A stretch of 64,000 nucleotides of DNA, taken from the NCBI GenBank assembly GCA_020310875.1, contig CM035428.1:105818682-105882681 (forward strand), read 5' to 3'. Below, in pieces: positions 54,200 to 64,000 of this stretch. The stretch's first letter is position 1. Each line of letters opens with the position of its first letter. The notes under the pieces were generated by a model. The model was given only the letters and a program-made list of their open reading frames with translations. It was not told the origin of the DNA and did not search any database. The DNA is from Ceratopteris richardii. Lineage: Eukaryota > Streptophyta > Polypodiopsida > Polypodiales > Pteridaceae. Both the position numbers and the translations under genes were made by a program.

Positions 54200-55029
54200 C
54201 ATCATCGGTCTTGGAGGATGAATCTGAGAGAGAAAAAAAATGCTTCCACATTCTTTGTATCGAGGGAAATCTGAAAGTGGGCCTTGCACATCATATAAAC
54301 CGAGCTGGTCATCAGTAAGTGATCATTATGTCTCCATGTGTAAGCATGTATGACATCAGAGAGGATTCATCTCTTGCACCAAATAAGGAACGCAATCGGG
54401 CGTCCTGAAGCATTTGGCAGAGAATCTTGCGTGCACGTCTGTAGTTTGTTTCTCTGACTGGGAGATGGCGCGCATTTGCTGAGGACCACCTATCCAATCA
54501 CTCCCTTAGGCGCGCAGGATCTCCAGTTTCTGGCCACCCATTATTTCGCTCTGCCATCTGTGTATAACAGACCCGAATCAGTGCCACACCAGCACAGTAA
54601 TAAGATCCAAGATCTTCGTAGGAATGTGCAACGCACATATTTGAGGCAGGCACTGTAGCCACTAGCGATCAATGGCCACAATGTAGAGCGAGGTATAACC
54701 TGTAAGCCTCGGGAACGCTTGTGCAGACTTTCAAAGGTCCAGAGGAGCTGTCAGTAGCTACGGATAGCTTTTTCTCTCCCCTAAATCTTTCACTGTAGGA
54801 GATTCTCTGCTTCAGTCTCTCTTCTGCTCTCTATCTGACTTTTGCTCAGAAAACGGCCGAAGCTGGTGCGCTTAGTTACTTCAGGGCCATATTCTCAGTT
54901 GCTCTCTTTTGTTCAGAGGACGGTCGAAAGTAGAAGCAGCCTGTCGTTCTTGCTTTGAATTCGTCCTTCTGCAAGGTTGCATGATCGCCTTCTCTTCCTG
55001 CGTCAATTGTGCTTGGTCACGTTCGGCCC
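54200..55029. other. foreign GC-richer segment inside copia C
   Basis: About 830 bp, visibly richer in G and C than both flanks, sits where the rest of the 5' LTR and the primer site should be. It includes a pyrimidine-rich run (54770-54840) like a plant 5' leader. Short open stretches occur, such as 54909-55097 and, on the minus strand, around 54312-54497, but no protein was recognised. The right junction, with the LTR stub at about 55028-55032, shares TACAATAGGTAG with the normal LTR. A captured host gene fragment is the most attractive explanation. Confidence 0.5.
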
Positions 55030-55031
55030 CT

Positions 55032-55188
55032 ACAATAGGTAGAAGCACATGGCAAGGTACCCAAATACAAAGGAAGTACAATATAAAATGGAAATAGACT
55101 AGAAATGGAGTGCCTCCTAGATACAAAATGGAGATGCACTCATGCGGATACAAATGTAGATGAAGTAGGAGCGATCATGTCGTCAACA
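55032..55188 (-). repeat. 5' LTR stub of copia C
   Basis: The first 157 bp, in element sense, of the copia C LTR, with about one difference from 49379-49533. It ends at GTCAACA followed by GCCAA. The TATA and transcription start of the LTR are missing from this copy. Confidence 0.9.
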
Positions 55189-55193
55189 GCCAA

Positions 55194-58100
55194 CACCTAC
55201 GGGATTGACTAACGGTAGGACCACTTCTAATGCATCCATGTATGTTATACCAATTACATAAGCACATGTAATTTCAGAATTGGTAATTACTATGGGGATA
55301 GAAGCTTTCATATTTTCGATACCAAACATGGAAACAAACACTCTTAATACCACTTTCAACTTTGAAATGCATGATGCACTTTGTGAGGAGTTCCAAATTT
55401 CAGAAGCATGGTTCATTTCACAAGAATATGAGAGATCGAGCTATGCTAGCTCATAGACAAACCACGAGGAAGGCCGTCATACAACAGACCAAGAGGATGA
55501 TGATAGAAGAATCATAGATATAGATGATGATGACCTTGCTAGTCAACAGGACGAGGAAGATAACCAAGATACTCAGCAACAACCAAAGGATACACATCCG
55601 AGAGAGCAAGATGAGGTACAAATAGTAGAACTAGACAGAACGGATGCATCTGCATATACGATAACAATTCAAAGGCTATACACCATAATGCAGGCTATAT
55701 GGGCAAGAAGTCAGCTAATAGAACAACATATCCATGAAATATTGCAACAAGAATTAGTGAATAGTGGGTTTGATGTAGCATTTTTTGATGCATCTAATAT
55801 GTTAATTGAAATTTTTGAGCACAATGGAAGCACTCAACTTCCTGAAATGCAAACCCTGGCCACGTTTTGACCCATGCCACATTTGACTACATTCATGACC
55901 AGTTGAGCACATTCGAGTTCCGGTAAACACAAACATATTGAGAAAACACGGCGATCAGGTACAACCATTGACATCAACACCACCCAAGGACCTCACTACT
56001 TCCATGAAACTACTTAACTCCCCTGAGCTCCCTCCGTAACCTCTACTCAAGACATAGTTGTATTGGAACCAAACCCTCAGCCACCCCACCAGGCCTCACC
56101 AAACATTGCAGGCTCCTCACATGAGGTTGTACTAGCAACATCTTCACCCTCTATCACCACCTAGTCCCATGAAACCCATATCCAATCCACAACCAAAGGC
56201 ACCTAACCCTTTCCACAATCCATACCACCAACCTTACCATCAGCTTCCCTAAATCTCTTCCTCACACCACCCACCACAACAGCCCTAACTTTCCACCCTA
56301 TTGAGCTAACCAACCTCTCATCTCTTCTTCACTCTCTGAATATGCTTCCTCAACCCTCTACTTCTCAAATGCCCCTGCAAGAACCCCTCCTTTTAAGTCA
56401 ATCATCTACACCTGTAATTAATTTGTTGCCACTTGCACAATCACACACCATCACACCACTATACAAAATTAGCACAATAGATCACACGTCTAGTGACATG
56501 GACATTTCACCTTCCATTGCACCACCACTCATGATTTCCACTTCACACACTAATCACAACACACCCACTCTCCACAACACACCCACTCTCCTCAACACAC
56601 TTTTCTACGATCACGTCAGCATCTACTCCTCTCTACCCCATTCCCATTCCCTCTGCATCTCACTCTCAACATCATTCCACCATGCATGTCACTCCTATGC
56701 TCTCATCATCTCTTGTTGATAGTGCAATCCAACAAATGCTTACTTGTATGCATCAAGTGAGGGATGAGATCTCATCTTTAGGATAGAGATACCACACCTT
56801 GCAACAAACCACGAATCAACTCCAGGCTAACCCGAATTCCCTAACTATAGAAAATGCTTCTCTCAATGCATGTTATGAGGAGATTAGGGAGTCATATCAT
56901 ACCATGGAGCTTGAGCTCGAGAGGAAAGCAAAAGAGGCAATAGCAGAGACTGATGACCAACTTTGCCAATAGGTGACACAAAACGCTCAACTCACAAGAA
57001 ATATGGGACTTCTTTGTCATCACCTAGCAATAGAAAAAGAAGAAAACTAGTGCTGCCAAGAGTATAATCAGGAGAATTTCTAAGTTGCCATGGACCATCT
57101 AGAAGAGCCACTTAGCCCGAATCTCTTCAAAGCTCTTCCTTCAGAAACTATAAAGATACTCCTAGAGGACCACACAAGATTATTAGAGGACTATGATCAT
57201 TTATCAGAAGAATGTAATACATTGCGAAGTGATAACACCACATTGCATCTATGAGAACAATGTGTAACATAGACTACACAAGATGCGACACTGCTTGAGT
57301 TATTGGAAGAATTGAACACATAATGGGCACGAGTAATAGAATTACAAAATCAACTGACAAAATAGATTGCAATGCCATGGCCAAACTCCCCACGTGACCT
57401 ACTTGAGGCCAAAGAGATAGTGGCCATCCAAATCAAACCTACGTTCAAAGAAGGATACAAACCGCAATGGATTAGTGGTGGAAGAGTTACTAAAGAAGGA
57501 CAAGAAACATTCAAAATTCCATGACCAGCATGGATGAAGCCAGTGGAGGTGGCGTGGAAAACACACTCGGCCAAAATAGAGGCACAATTACAAGCAATGG
57601 CAACTATCAAAGAGGCTGTTCTATAGTCCAGTGCCAGGATTAGTTAAACTATCTATACTTTTCCCCATCACAAGATCCACCTATAGTAGCATACATGATT
57701 GCGACCATACAACACTGGTTACCATGTCTAAAGTGCATGACAAATATAGAAGCCCAAATGTTGATAAAGATATTTGATCTTATGCAAACAATTTTCAAAG
57801 TCTTCAGACATGTTCGAGTGCCCCACTTGCCTACCCCAGGGTTTGAGCATGGTAACGGAGATTTGGTGTATGATACGAGCACCACGCCATCCCTTAAGGT
57901 ATGCTATGCTTGGCACTGCCACATTAAGTACTTACTAGCGTGTTATAAAATGACTTTTGAAGAGATATTCACGACGAGATTCTAGGAGTACCACTCAGAA
58001 GTCTTCATCAACAGACCTACCCATTTGCTCCAACTTTTTGCATGTGAGCAAATGGTGTACTCCACTCACTATAGATTCCCACCACAGGATACTTCTCAAG

Positions 58101-58300
58101 CCATACACTCGGAAAAACTTGAGACTGATCTAGCAAAAGGCTTACACATAGTAGAACAATCCATGGTGCAAGATTTACTACAAAATTACATTGATCACTC
58201 CCTGCAACAAGGATCTGTCAAGGATGATAGATGCGAGAGGGAGGGGGGTGTTCATAGCAACAATAGCCACAAGCATCGGCATAGAGGAAGCATGTAAAAA
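55194..58300 (+). pseudogene. G2 ORF3, acidic and coiled-coil part
   Basis: This continues G2 ORF3 after copia C. An acidic region (DDDDLASQQDEEDNQDTQQQ, about 55525-55585) is followed by a short helix-rich part (55640-55868), a Pro/Ser/Thr-rich linker (55870-56720) and coiled-coil-like sequence (56780-57360; LERKAKEAIAETDDQL; LEDHTRLLEDYDHLSEEC). A last segment contains EGYKPQWISGGRVTKEGQ (57360-57610). Stops and frameshifts are frequent, especially beyond 57600. The order acidic, Pro/Ser-rich, coiled coil repeats that of G1 ORF3. Confidence 0.55.
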
Positions 58301-58504
58301 GTGGTGCATGGAGGTCAACGGGGGACCACTTCATTATTTTTTCAAGATTCATTCAATTATAATGATCAATCTTTGGTTAAAACACCAACATTGATTATAA
58401 TCACTAATCCTTGTAACATAGAAACACACAATTTTGTCATGCAATGCGCATTTTGTACAATTTGAGGAGTCCTGGAGCTTGAGGAGCTTAAGTAGAACTT
58501 GAGT

Positions 58505-58904
58505 ATAATTTTTCATAATTTTTAGACTCTGTTTGAGCCCTCAAATAAGCCTTGGAACCTATTTTTTAACTAAGTTGGACACTAGGTATGGACATGGCCA
58601 AAGCAAGTGAAAAACTAAAAAAAGAGCTAAAGAGCTCATTTTTGGGGGTTATCTAGTTAGTGTGAAAAGAAAACTTGTAAGAGAGACTGAGTAATGCAAG
58701 ATAGTGTTTCTCCTTCCATTGTCCCTCTTATTGTCTCTTCCATGTGTGTGTGTAGGTATGTGTGTGTGCACTAGTGTGCTTCTCACCTTCATCTTCGTGC
58801 ACATCACTCATTCATGATATTCATATCATCCTACCTCTTCCACAAATTGACAAGAAAGGAGGTGGAGCTTCTTGATGTGGTGCTTATCCTTGTCTAGAAG
58901 AACA
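58505..58904 (+). repeat. 3' LTR of G2
   Basis: This matches 22693-22990 over most of its length and is about 100 bp longer. It ends TCTAGAAGAACA, equivalent to TCTAGAACAACA at 22990. It contains a TG-rich microsatellite near 58743-58771. The five bases after it (AGGAC) do not match those before 22693, so the outer target duplication is not proven. Confidence 0.75.
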
Positions 58905-60280
58905 AGGACATAGAGGTGCGTTGCTACATCATAAGGGAAGCATTCTTTGGAATGGAGGACATTACATGGAAACTTGAGCTCCATGAAAGGACTCATTGCA
59001 AGCTTAATCCAATTAAGTCAAGAATAAATTCAAATTTCAGCTTCAAGCATGATTACTAGGGCTCTTTTCATGATTTCCACCTAGTTATTGTTAGTTATAT
59101 TGAACAAACACCAATCACATGACTTTTAGATGCGAGCCATCCTTTTGCTTCCATCGCCGGTTCAATATGCCCATCAACTCACACACAAAGATCCGTAGAG
59201 TTCTCCTCCCAGCCACGCCCGAGCGCCTCTGTTCGATAGAACTCTTTTGAGCTTCTTCTCTCTTGACTTCCTTGCTTCTACCAAAAAGACATAATACCTC
59301 TAATGATGCCAGATGCCATGTGGCATCTATGCCACCTCGCCCAAAAGAGTGTGCATCCATAATATGACAACCAATTACACACAATTTGGGAACTTTTATG
59401 TGAAAATTGACTACTTTTCTATACCAATTTTGTATATGGATGAAAAGAAGGGTCAGAGATGCACGCCTTGAACACTTTAGTATCCTTTGGGTGTGTAGAG
59501 AGGTGCTAAGCGCTCTCATTTCTTGTTCACTCTTGCACATATGCCAATGTTTATTTGAATAGTGAGCATACTTGGTGTGCAACTCAAGCTTTTTAGTGGT
59601 TTTGTATTTATCTATCATTTTTTTGTACTTATATTTTGTATGCTAAATATTGGGTTTGTAAGTTTTTGAGAATACCTAGAGCTTCACTTTATGTATATGA
59701 AACCATGTGAATCCATGTGAAATTCTTATAACCTTTCGAATATTATGTGTTCCATATCCTATCAGCTATGACTTACTCTATGTATGATTCTTCTAATCTT
59801 TCAAATATTATGCGTGAACTAACTTGCAAGAAAGCCATGGATAATTTGAGTCCATGTAAAATTATTATCGTCTCCCAAACATTATGTGTTTCATATGCTC
59901 TAGGAAGCAAAGAAAGAATCATGTTGGCTTGGTGTATATTTTTATCATAAATGGAGGTTTCATCATAATTACGAGTAGAAACAAAGATAAAGATAAGATT
60001 GGGACGCCAAATTTTGGAGTGTTAAAAAAAAAAATGGAGATTCAATCGAAGCCTACTCTCCCAAGCTTTAACTTTAAAATTGTAACTGTACAAGTGAATG
60101 GGCATAGTACTCATGAGACCCCCCATACCCACAAAGCAAGAGTTAGGCTGTCTGAAGACGACACAAGAGAGAACTACCCAAAGGCAGCATGCTTTAACAA
60201 GATATAACGTGATTACACTAGCCTTAGATGCAAAGCTGTCCTACCATAGATGGAGATGGAACCTTGGCCACCGCCTCAAG
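58905..60280. other. intergenic sequence without recognised gene
   Basis: AT-rich. It contains only short ORFs, the longest on the minus strand at 59115-59618 (167 codons) without any recognisable domain. No LTR end, tRNA or repeat array was found. Part of it probably serves as upstream region of the gene starting at 60552. Confidence 0.5.
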
Positions 60281-60287
60281 AGACGGA

Positions 60288-60523
60288 AGGCCCATCCAGC
60301 CAAGCTAACGTGCATGAACAATTTTGGAGAGTGTTGAACATGCTAAAGAAATTAACCTAAATTTTTTTCTTTCTTTCTTAAGGAAAGATCGATCTTCACA
60401 AAACATATTATTTTTTTCTCTTTGAAGTTTGGCCGAGGCCACAAAACATATGAATTTAATCTTTCCTGAGATACATGAATTTAATCCTTCATAAAACATC
60501 TCGCAGAACCTCTGAAAAACCCT
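60288..60523 (+). promoter_or_regulatory. candidate promoter motifs: site II-like and telo-box-like
   Basis: AGGCCCA at 60288-60294 fits the reverse complement of the plant site II element (TGGGCY). AAACCCT at 60517-60523, 28 bp before the start codon, resembles a telo box. Both motif types are established as common upstream of plant genes for mitochondrial and ribosomal proteins. Short motifs occur by chance, so this is support and not proof. No clear TATA box was seen between 60400 and 60540. Confidence 0.35.
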
Positions 60524-60551
60524 TGACCTGTCTAGGGACGCTAACGCAGGA

Positions 60552-62525
60552 ATGGCGTTCTTGCTCCTTCCACGCCGTGGGATGTATAGGCGTGGTCTCA
60601 CTGCAGCGTTGCATCGTCTCCATCCTGTCTACGCTATCGCTCGCAGTTATAGTAACAAACTCTTTGTCGGAGGCCTTTCCTTCCGCTCAGATGAAGAATC
60701 CGTCAGGCGGGCGTTTTCTCAGCACGGCCAAGTCGTGGAAGTCAAGCTTATCACCGATAGAGAGACAGGCCGCCCTAAAGGCTTTGGATTTGTCACGTTT
60801 GAGTCGGAGGCTGAGGCTGAGGCAGCTCGCTCCAAAATGACAGGGCAGCTTCTTGATGGACGGGTTATAAGAGTAGATAAGGCGGCTCAAAGCCGGCCAT
60901 CTCCTCCCCCTCCTGGGCCTGGATTTAACAGTGGGTCAGTAACAGGCTCAAGCTTTGCTTCTCCTGTTTCGTCCTCGCTTCCTCCTGTTTCAGAGGACTG
61001 GGGCACCATTCCGAGTAACGTCGTTGATTTTGGATCTGTCGCACCGCCAAATGCCGCAGCAACTCCTGCACTGAACAAAACTGGTTTCGACATCGATGCT
61101 TCGAAGGCCTTCGATAGCAGCACCTTTGGCCAAGCTGCTGCCTCATGGCCCACAAGTACGCAGGCTGTACAGGGTGTTTCGAGCTCGCAATCGGCTGTCC
61201 CTAGTTCAGGAAGTAGTTCTACTAGCACTCATTTAAGTTACACAAACAATCCAAAAAGTGAGACATTTGGTTCAGCGAGCACATTCAGTGCAAATATTGC
61301 TGGTTCGTCAGATAACTTGACCAGTAATGCCCCTTCTATGGTGGCATCTAGTACCTCTATTGCTAGTTCTGCAGCAAGTACCTTTGGAAGCAGCAATTCA
61401 GGCACTGCGACTGTGGCTAGCGAGCCTAAGACCTTTTCAAATAATACGGACTTAAATGCTTCAACGTTTGGTGCAAAATCGTTTAATAGTAGCATGGCAG
61501 CCACACAACCTGGCGCTTCTGTTGATGGGACTGTGGCTGGCCGGCCTAATATCACTATTCCTAGCAGCGTAAGCTCTAATTCTTCAGCATCTGATGCAAA
61601 ATCATTAGATAGTAGCGTAACTCATTCAGCGTCAGGTACTACAAGCACAGCTGGTTCGCCTTCATCAGGTACAAATTCGGCTTCAGTGACACATACATCG
61701 GCAACCAACGTTGACATGCCTTTGGACAAGGCAGGTGGTGTGATATTGCCTTCAGATGCTTCAAGTACACCATCACCCAGCACAAGTGGAAACGCCATTA
61801 CAAGCACTAATACAAGCAGCTCTACAACTATGTCCAGTGGCACAAACACAGTTAATGATGCTGGGGCTGCTCCTAATACTTCTACCGCACATCCTCTGAA
61901 TAGTCCTGTCCTAACTAGCTCTGGCACTTTTGATTTCTCAAATTTTTCTTTCAATAACAGTACTTACAGAGATAATGATCCTCCATTACCTCGGAGACGA
62001 CCACGTCCTAGGCCAAGACCTGCAGCTCAGACAATGTCTTCTGACTTCAATTCAGGAACTGGCTCTTTGCTTGAGACAAGGTCCCCTTTTGGCAGTAACA
62101 ATCAGTTTGCAGAGTCGAGCATTCCCAAGCCTAAGGGTACGGAGGTCGATTTTGGCCTGTTGAATATAACTGCTTCTTGCCCACCTGGAATGAGGCCACA
62201 AGGTACATTCGACATCTATATACCAGATGATCTTCCTGAAATTCCTCCACCTGAGCCAAAACCAAAGCCTAAACCAATGTCACTCTCTATGTTTCCACTC
62301 AGACAGCTTCCACCATTGGATCTTCCCTATCACACTCCAGAAGCAGACAATTGGTCAGATATTGGTAAAGATCCTCCAAAATATGATCTCTCTACCCTGT
62401 TTCCCTCTATGGGGGACCTCATAAAGAAGGAAAAAGAGTTTCATTGGGATCCCTTTGATTTTGACCCAGAAGCTACTCTCCCACCTCCAGAAGAGGTTAT
62501 CATAATTGATTCAGACTATGACTGA
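60552..62525 (+). CDS. probable mitochondrial RRM RNA-binding protein with long low-complexity tail (657 aa)
   Basis: An uninterrupted ORF and the only host-type gene here. Residues 1-34 form an Arg-rich amphipathic presequence without acidic residues, with a likely cleavage site around ARSY/S, so mitochondrial import is likely. Residues 36-110 are one RRM with RNP2 LFVGGL (37-42) and RNP1 KGFGFVTF (76-83), close to plant mitochondrial glycine-rich-type RNA-binding proteins. Residues 115-480 are Ser/Thr/Asn/Ala-rich and probably disordered. A basic PRRRPRPRPRP patch follows near 480, then a Pro-rich, acidic, non-repetitive C-terminus (DFGLLNITASCPPG; LPYHTPEADNWSDIGKDPP) ending IIIDSDYD. The start at 60552 fits the presequence. 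The tail makes it far longer than the usual single-RRM relatives; no precise ortholog named. Confidence 0.88.
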   Translation: MAFLLLPRRGMYRRGLTAALHRLHPVYAIARSYSNKLFVGGLSFRSDEESVRRAFSQHGQVVEVKLITDRETGRPKGFGFVTFESEAEAEAARSKMTGQLLDGRVIRVDKAAQSRPSPPPPGPGFNSGSVTGSSFASPVSSSLPPVSEDWGTIPSNVVDFGSVAPPNAAATPALNKTGFDIDASKAFDSSTFGQAAASWPTSTQAVQGVSSSQSAVPSSGSSSTSTHLSYTNNPKSETFGSASTFSANIAGSSDNLTSNAPSMVASSTSIASSAASTFGSSNSGTATVASEPKTFSNNTDLNASTFGAKSFNSSMAATQPGASVDGTVAGRPNITIPSSVSSNSSASDAKSLDSSVTHSASGTTSTAGSPSSGTNSASVTHTSATNVDMPLDKAGGVILPSDASSTPSPSTSGNAITSTNTSSSTTMSSGTNTVNDAGAAPNTSTAHPLNSPVLTSSGTFDFSNFSFNNSTYRDNDPPLPRRRPRPRPRPAAQTMSSDFNSGTGSLLETRSPFGSNNQFAESSIPKPKGTEVDFGLLNITASCPPGMRPQGTFDIYIPDDLPEIPPPEPKPKPKPMSLSMFPLRQLPPLDLPYHTPEADNWSDIGKDPPKYDLSTLFPSMGDLIKKEKEFHWDPFDFDPEATLPPPEEVIIIDSDYD

Positions 62526-64000
62526 GATGATGATAGGAATGTAGCCGGTCCACTGTTCATGTAAGGTGCTTTTTCTGTTTCAATTAGATTGAATCTTTTT
62601 GTACTTGGATGAACTTAATTTGTCATATTGTTTTTCTTTTCACAATTTAAGTATGGAAGGCCTCTTTGATTTGTCAGTGTCCTGTAGAGCTCCTGCCTGT
62701 CCATGCCTCTATTTGTGGTCAATGCATCTGATCAGGTAGCCTTATGATTCCTGTAGGTAGCAGAGAAGAAGCAGGAGTTGCACAGACTGAAGATAAACCA
62801 ACTGTTGTAAATCGGCAGTTTGCTCTGCCTGACATTTGATCTTCTAAGGGCATGGGAATAAAATTTGAGCTAATCAACAATGCAGGCCTTCAACCTGTAC
62901 AATACATAATTGTTCAGGTGATTATAGATCACATAAGGTTTCACACACAGATTCAGTTTCAAGGAAAGCGAGGTTTATGCCTTATATCTTTAAGATTACA
63001 TCATTCAGCTGGGCATTTTTGGATTCACATACACATTTTCTGTTATGCTACATTTGTACTTCACAACTGGCCCTGGATATGTTGTATGGTTTGCTTGGAG
63101 TATTTGTAATGGGGAAGTACAGTTTAGATACATTATTGCTTTTTTCCGGATGGTTTTCTTCATAGACGTGAGTGTTTCATTTAAATTGAAGGATATGATT
63201 TTTGTTTTTAATTAAATCATTTGATGTTGCTATACTTGGTAAGAAGGTTTGTGGATCTTGAAATGCACCGAGGTCTTTCGGCACTATCAGCCATGGACAT
63301 GGTCTTTAGATTTCTACTGCTATGCCATGGAAATTAAGATTTCTACTGCTATGGCATTAATATATCTATTTGATTTTTTTTTTGTTACTTGCTGCGTGAA
63401 TATTTGTCTGTCATATTACTGATGGATTTGAGATGGCATGTCGAAATGCTGGTTCATTCACTTGAGAATCGTGTTTAACAATCTTAAAAAAAAATCATCA
63501 GTAGTTTGAACTACATGTCACAGATCGGCATTGCAGTCCAGGTGAACTGTCTAGATAATCTGATCAGTGACCAAAACATGTTGCTATTTAGGCAATCTGT
63601 AAATAAAGCATTTAAAAATGATTTTCCCATGCATGCAAGGTTTTTAGAATCTAGATAAGTATATAAAAATGTTCTCTCTTACTGTGTCACGAAATTGTGT
63701 AAACTTCAGATATGGTTTTTGTATGGTTTGAATGATTTAATTGTGTCATGAATGGAGCTCAAAATATTTTGAGTTTGTGTATATCCCAGGCATGGTTGGT
63801 ACAGTTTGTATGTTTTAAGCTAAGATAAGGAATTGGGTTGCAAGATGTTACCTAAAGCCAGCTTTAGAGTAAGTGCATAGGCGTATCAATAGATAGATAT
63901 TTTATAGTAAAAGTTTTTAGCTTCCATTCAATTTGATCCTACAAATTGGGAAAAAGAGGAGATCCATACATCCATGCACACTTATATGTAGGCACACAAA
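62526..64000 (+). other. 3' untranslated and downstream region of the RRM gene
   Basis: T-rich sequence without convincing ORFs. AATAAA-type signals occur near 62860 and 63600. ATGTAAGGTG close after the stop (near 62560) resembles an intron donor, and several pyrimidine-rich AG sites follow within 200 bp, so a 3'-UTR intron is possible. No second gene is seen to the window end. Confidence 0.45.

Larger units (their letters stand above)
49118..55188 (-). mobile_element. copia C: full-length-coding copia with a replaced 5' LTR
   Basis: Minus-strand element with a perfect GCCAA duplication (49113-49117 and 55189-55193). The 3' LTR is complete (49118-49533) with a GAGGGGG polypurine tract beside it. 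The 5' LTR keeps only its first 157 bp or so (55032-55188). Between that stub and the leader lie about 830 bp of unrelated, more GC-rich DNA. Gag and pol occupy one frame with five in-frame stops and one frameshift near the gag start. No primer-binding site was found. Confidence 0.92.
22693..58904 (+). mobile_element. G2: old gypsy element, broken by four nested insertions (inferred)
   Basis: Collinear pieces on one strand are: LTR (22693-22990), primer-binding site (22998), repeat leader, gag (24380-26815), gag end/protease/RT (41906-44950), ORF3 (48080-49112 and 55194-58300) and a second LTR copy (58505-58904). The gaps are filled by C2 (itself containing G1), A2 and C, each with its own target duplication. 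No matching duplication was found around the outer LTRs and RNase H/integrase are missing. The single-element reading is therefore inference from order, orientation and LTR similarity. Confidence 0.65.

Noticed and set aside
56342-56719. 125-codon Pro/Ser/Thr/His-rich ORF as a separate gene
   Set aside because: It falls in the linker region of the decayed G2 ORF3 and has simple composition. It is better explained as part of that pseudogene.
59115-59618. 167-codon minus-strand ORF in the intergenic stretch
   Set aside because: No domain, promoter or codon pattern supports it; AT-rich DNA gives such ORFs by chance.
61238-61954. Minus-strand ORFs over the RRM gene
   Set aside because: They are antisense shadows of the Ser/Thr/Asn/Ala-rich tail and have no independent features.

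Overview
This window looks like nuclear DNA from a seed plant with a large, repeat-rich genome. About 90% of it is LTR retrotransposons inserted into one another, and a single ordinary protein gene lies at the right end. It shows AT-rich sequence, plant-type Ty1/copia and Ty3/gypsy polyproteins, primer-binding sites of the initiator-Met type (TGGTATCAGAG) and of the TGGCGCCGTCTGTGGGAA type, and a gene with plant-style promoter motifs. A gymnosperm would fit, but nothing here proves it.

Left part (1-22692). A decayed gypsy element on the minus strand (1-4770; RT start, protease, gag) is followed by a degenerate GATAC-type repeat (5080-5580). Copies of a short-LTR copia family, here called A, come next: A1 (6534-8608, minus, perfect 5-bp target duplication) and a fused pair of copies (9236-12632, plus). 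A decayed copia (B, 13805-22692) is split by a younger copia (D, 15570-21820) with 918-bp LTRs, an almost complete gag-pol and a perfect TGAAT duplication.

Middle part (22693-58904). This is best read as one old gypsy element (G2, plus): LTR, primer-binding site, repeat-rich leader, gag, protease, RT remnant, a third ORF (ORF3) and 3' LTR. Three insertions with target duplications broke it up. Copia C2 (26816-41905) landed in gag. A gypsy element G1 (31554-41795, minus) landed in the 3' LTR of C2. Copia A2 (45159-47733) landed behind the RT remnant, and copia C (49118-55188, minus) landed in ORF3. G1 is the best-preserved gypsy. It has equal 954-bp LTRs, gag with three zinc knuckles, a DGG protease, RT, RNase H and integrase, and then an ORF3 of about 700 codons. 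ORF3 has a globular N-terminal part, an acidic Pro/Ser-rich linker and a long coiled coil.

Right part (58905-64000). Unassigned sequence leads to an intact intronless 657-codon ORF (60552-62525). It encodes a probable mitochondrial protein with one RRM and a very long low-complexity tail, with site II-like and telo-box-like motifs upstream. It is the only gene here likely to serve the host.

The most unusual points are the ORF3 genes downstream of gypsy pol, a tRNA-3'-end-like sequence where the polypurine tract of G1 should be, a tRNA/SINE-like module carried in both LTRs of copia D, and foreign GC-richer DNA that replaced most of the 5' LTR of copia C.
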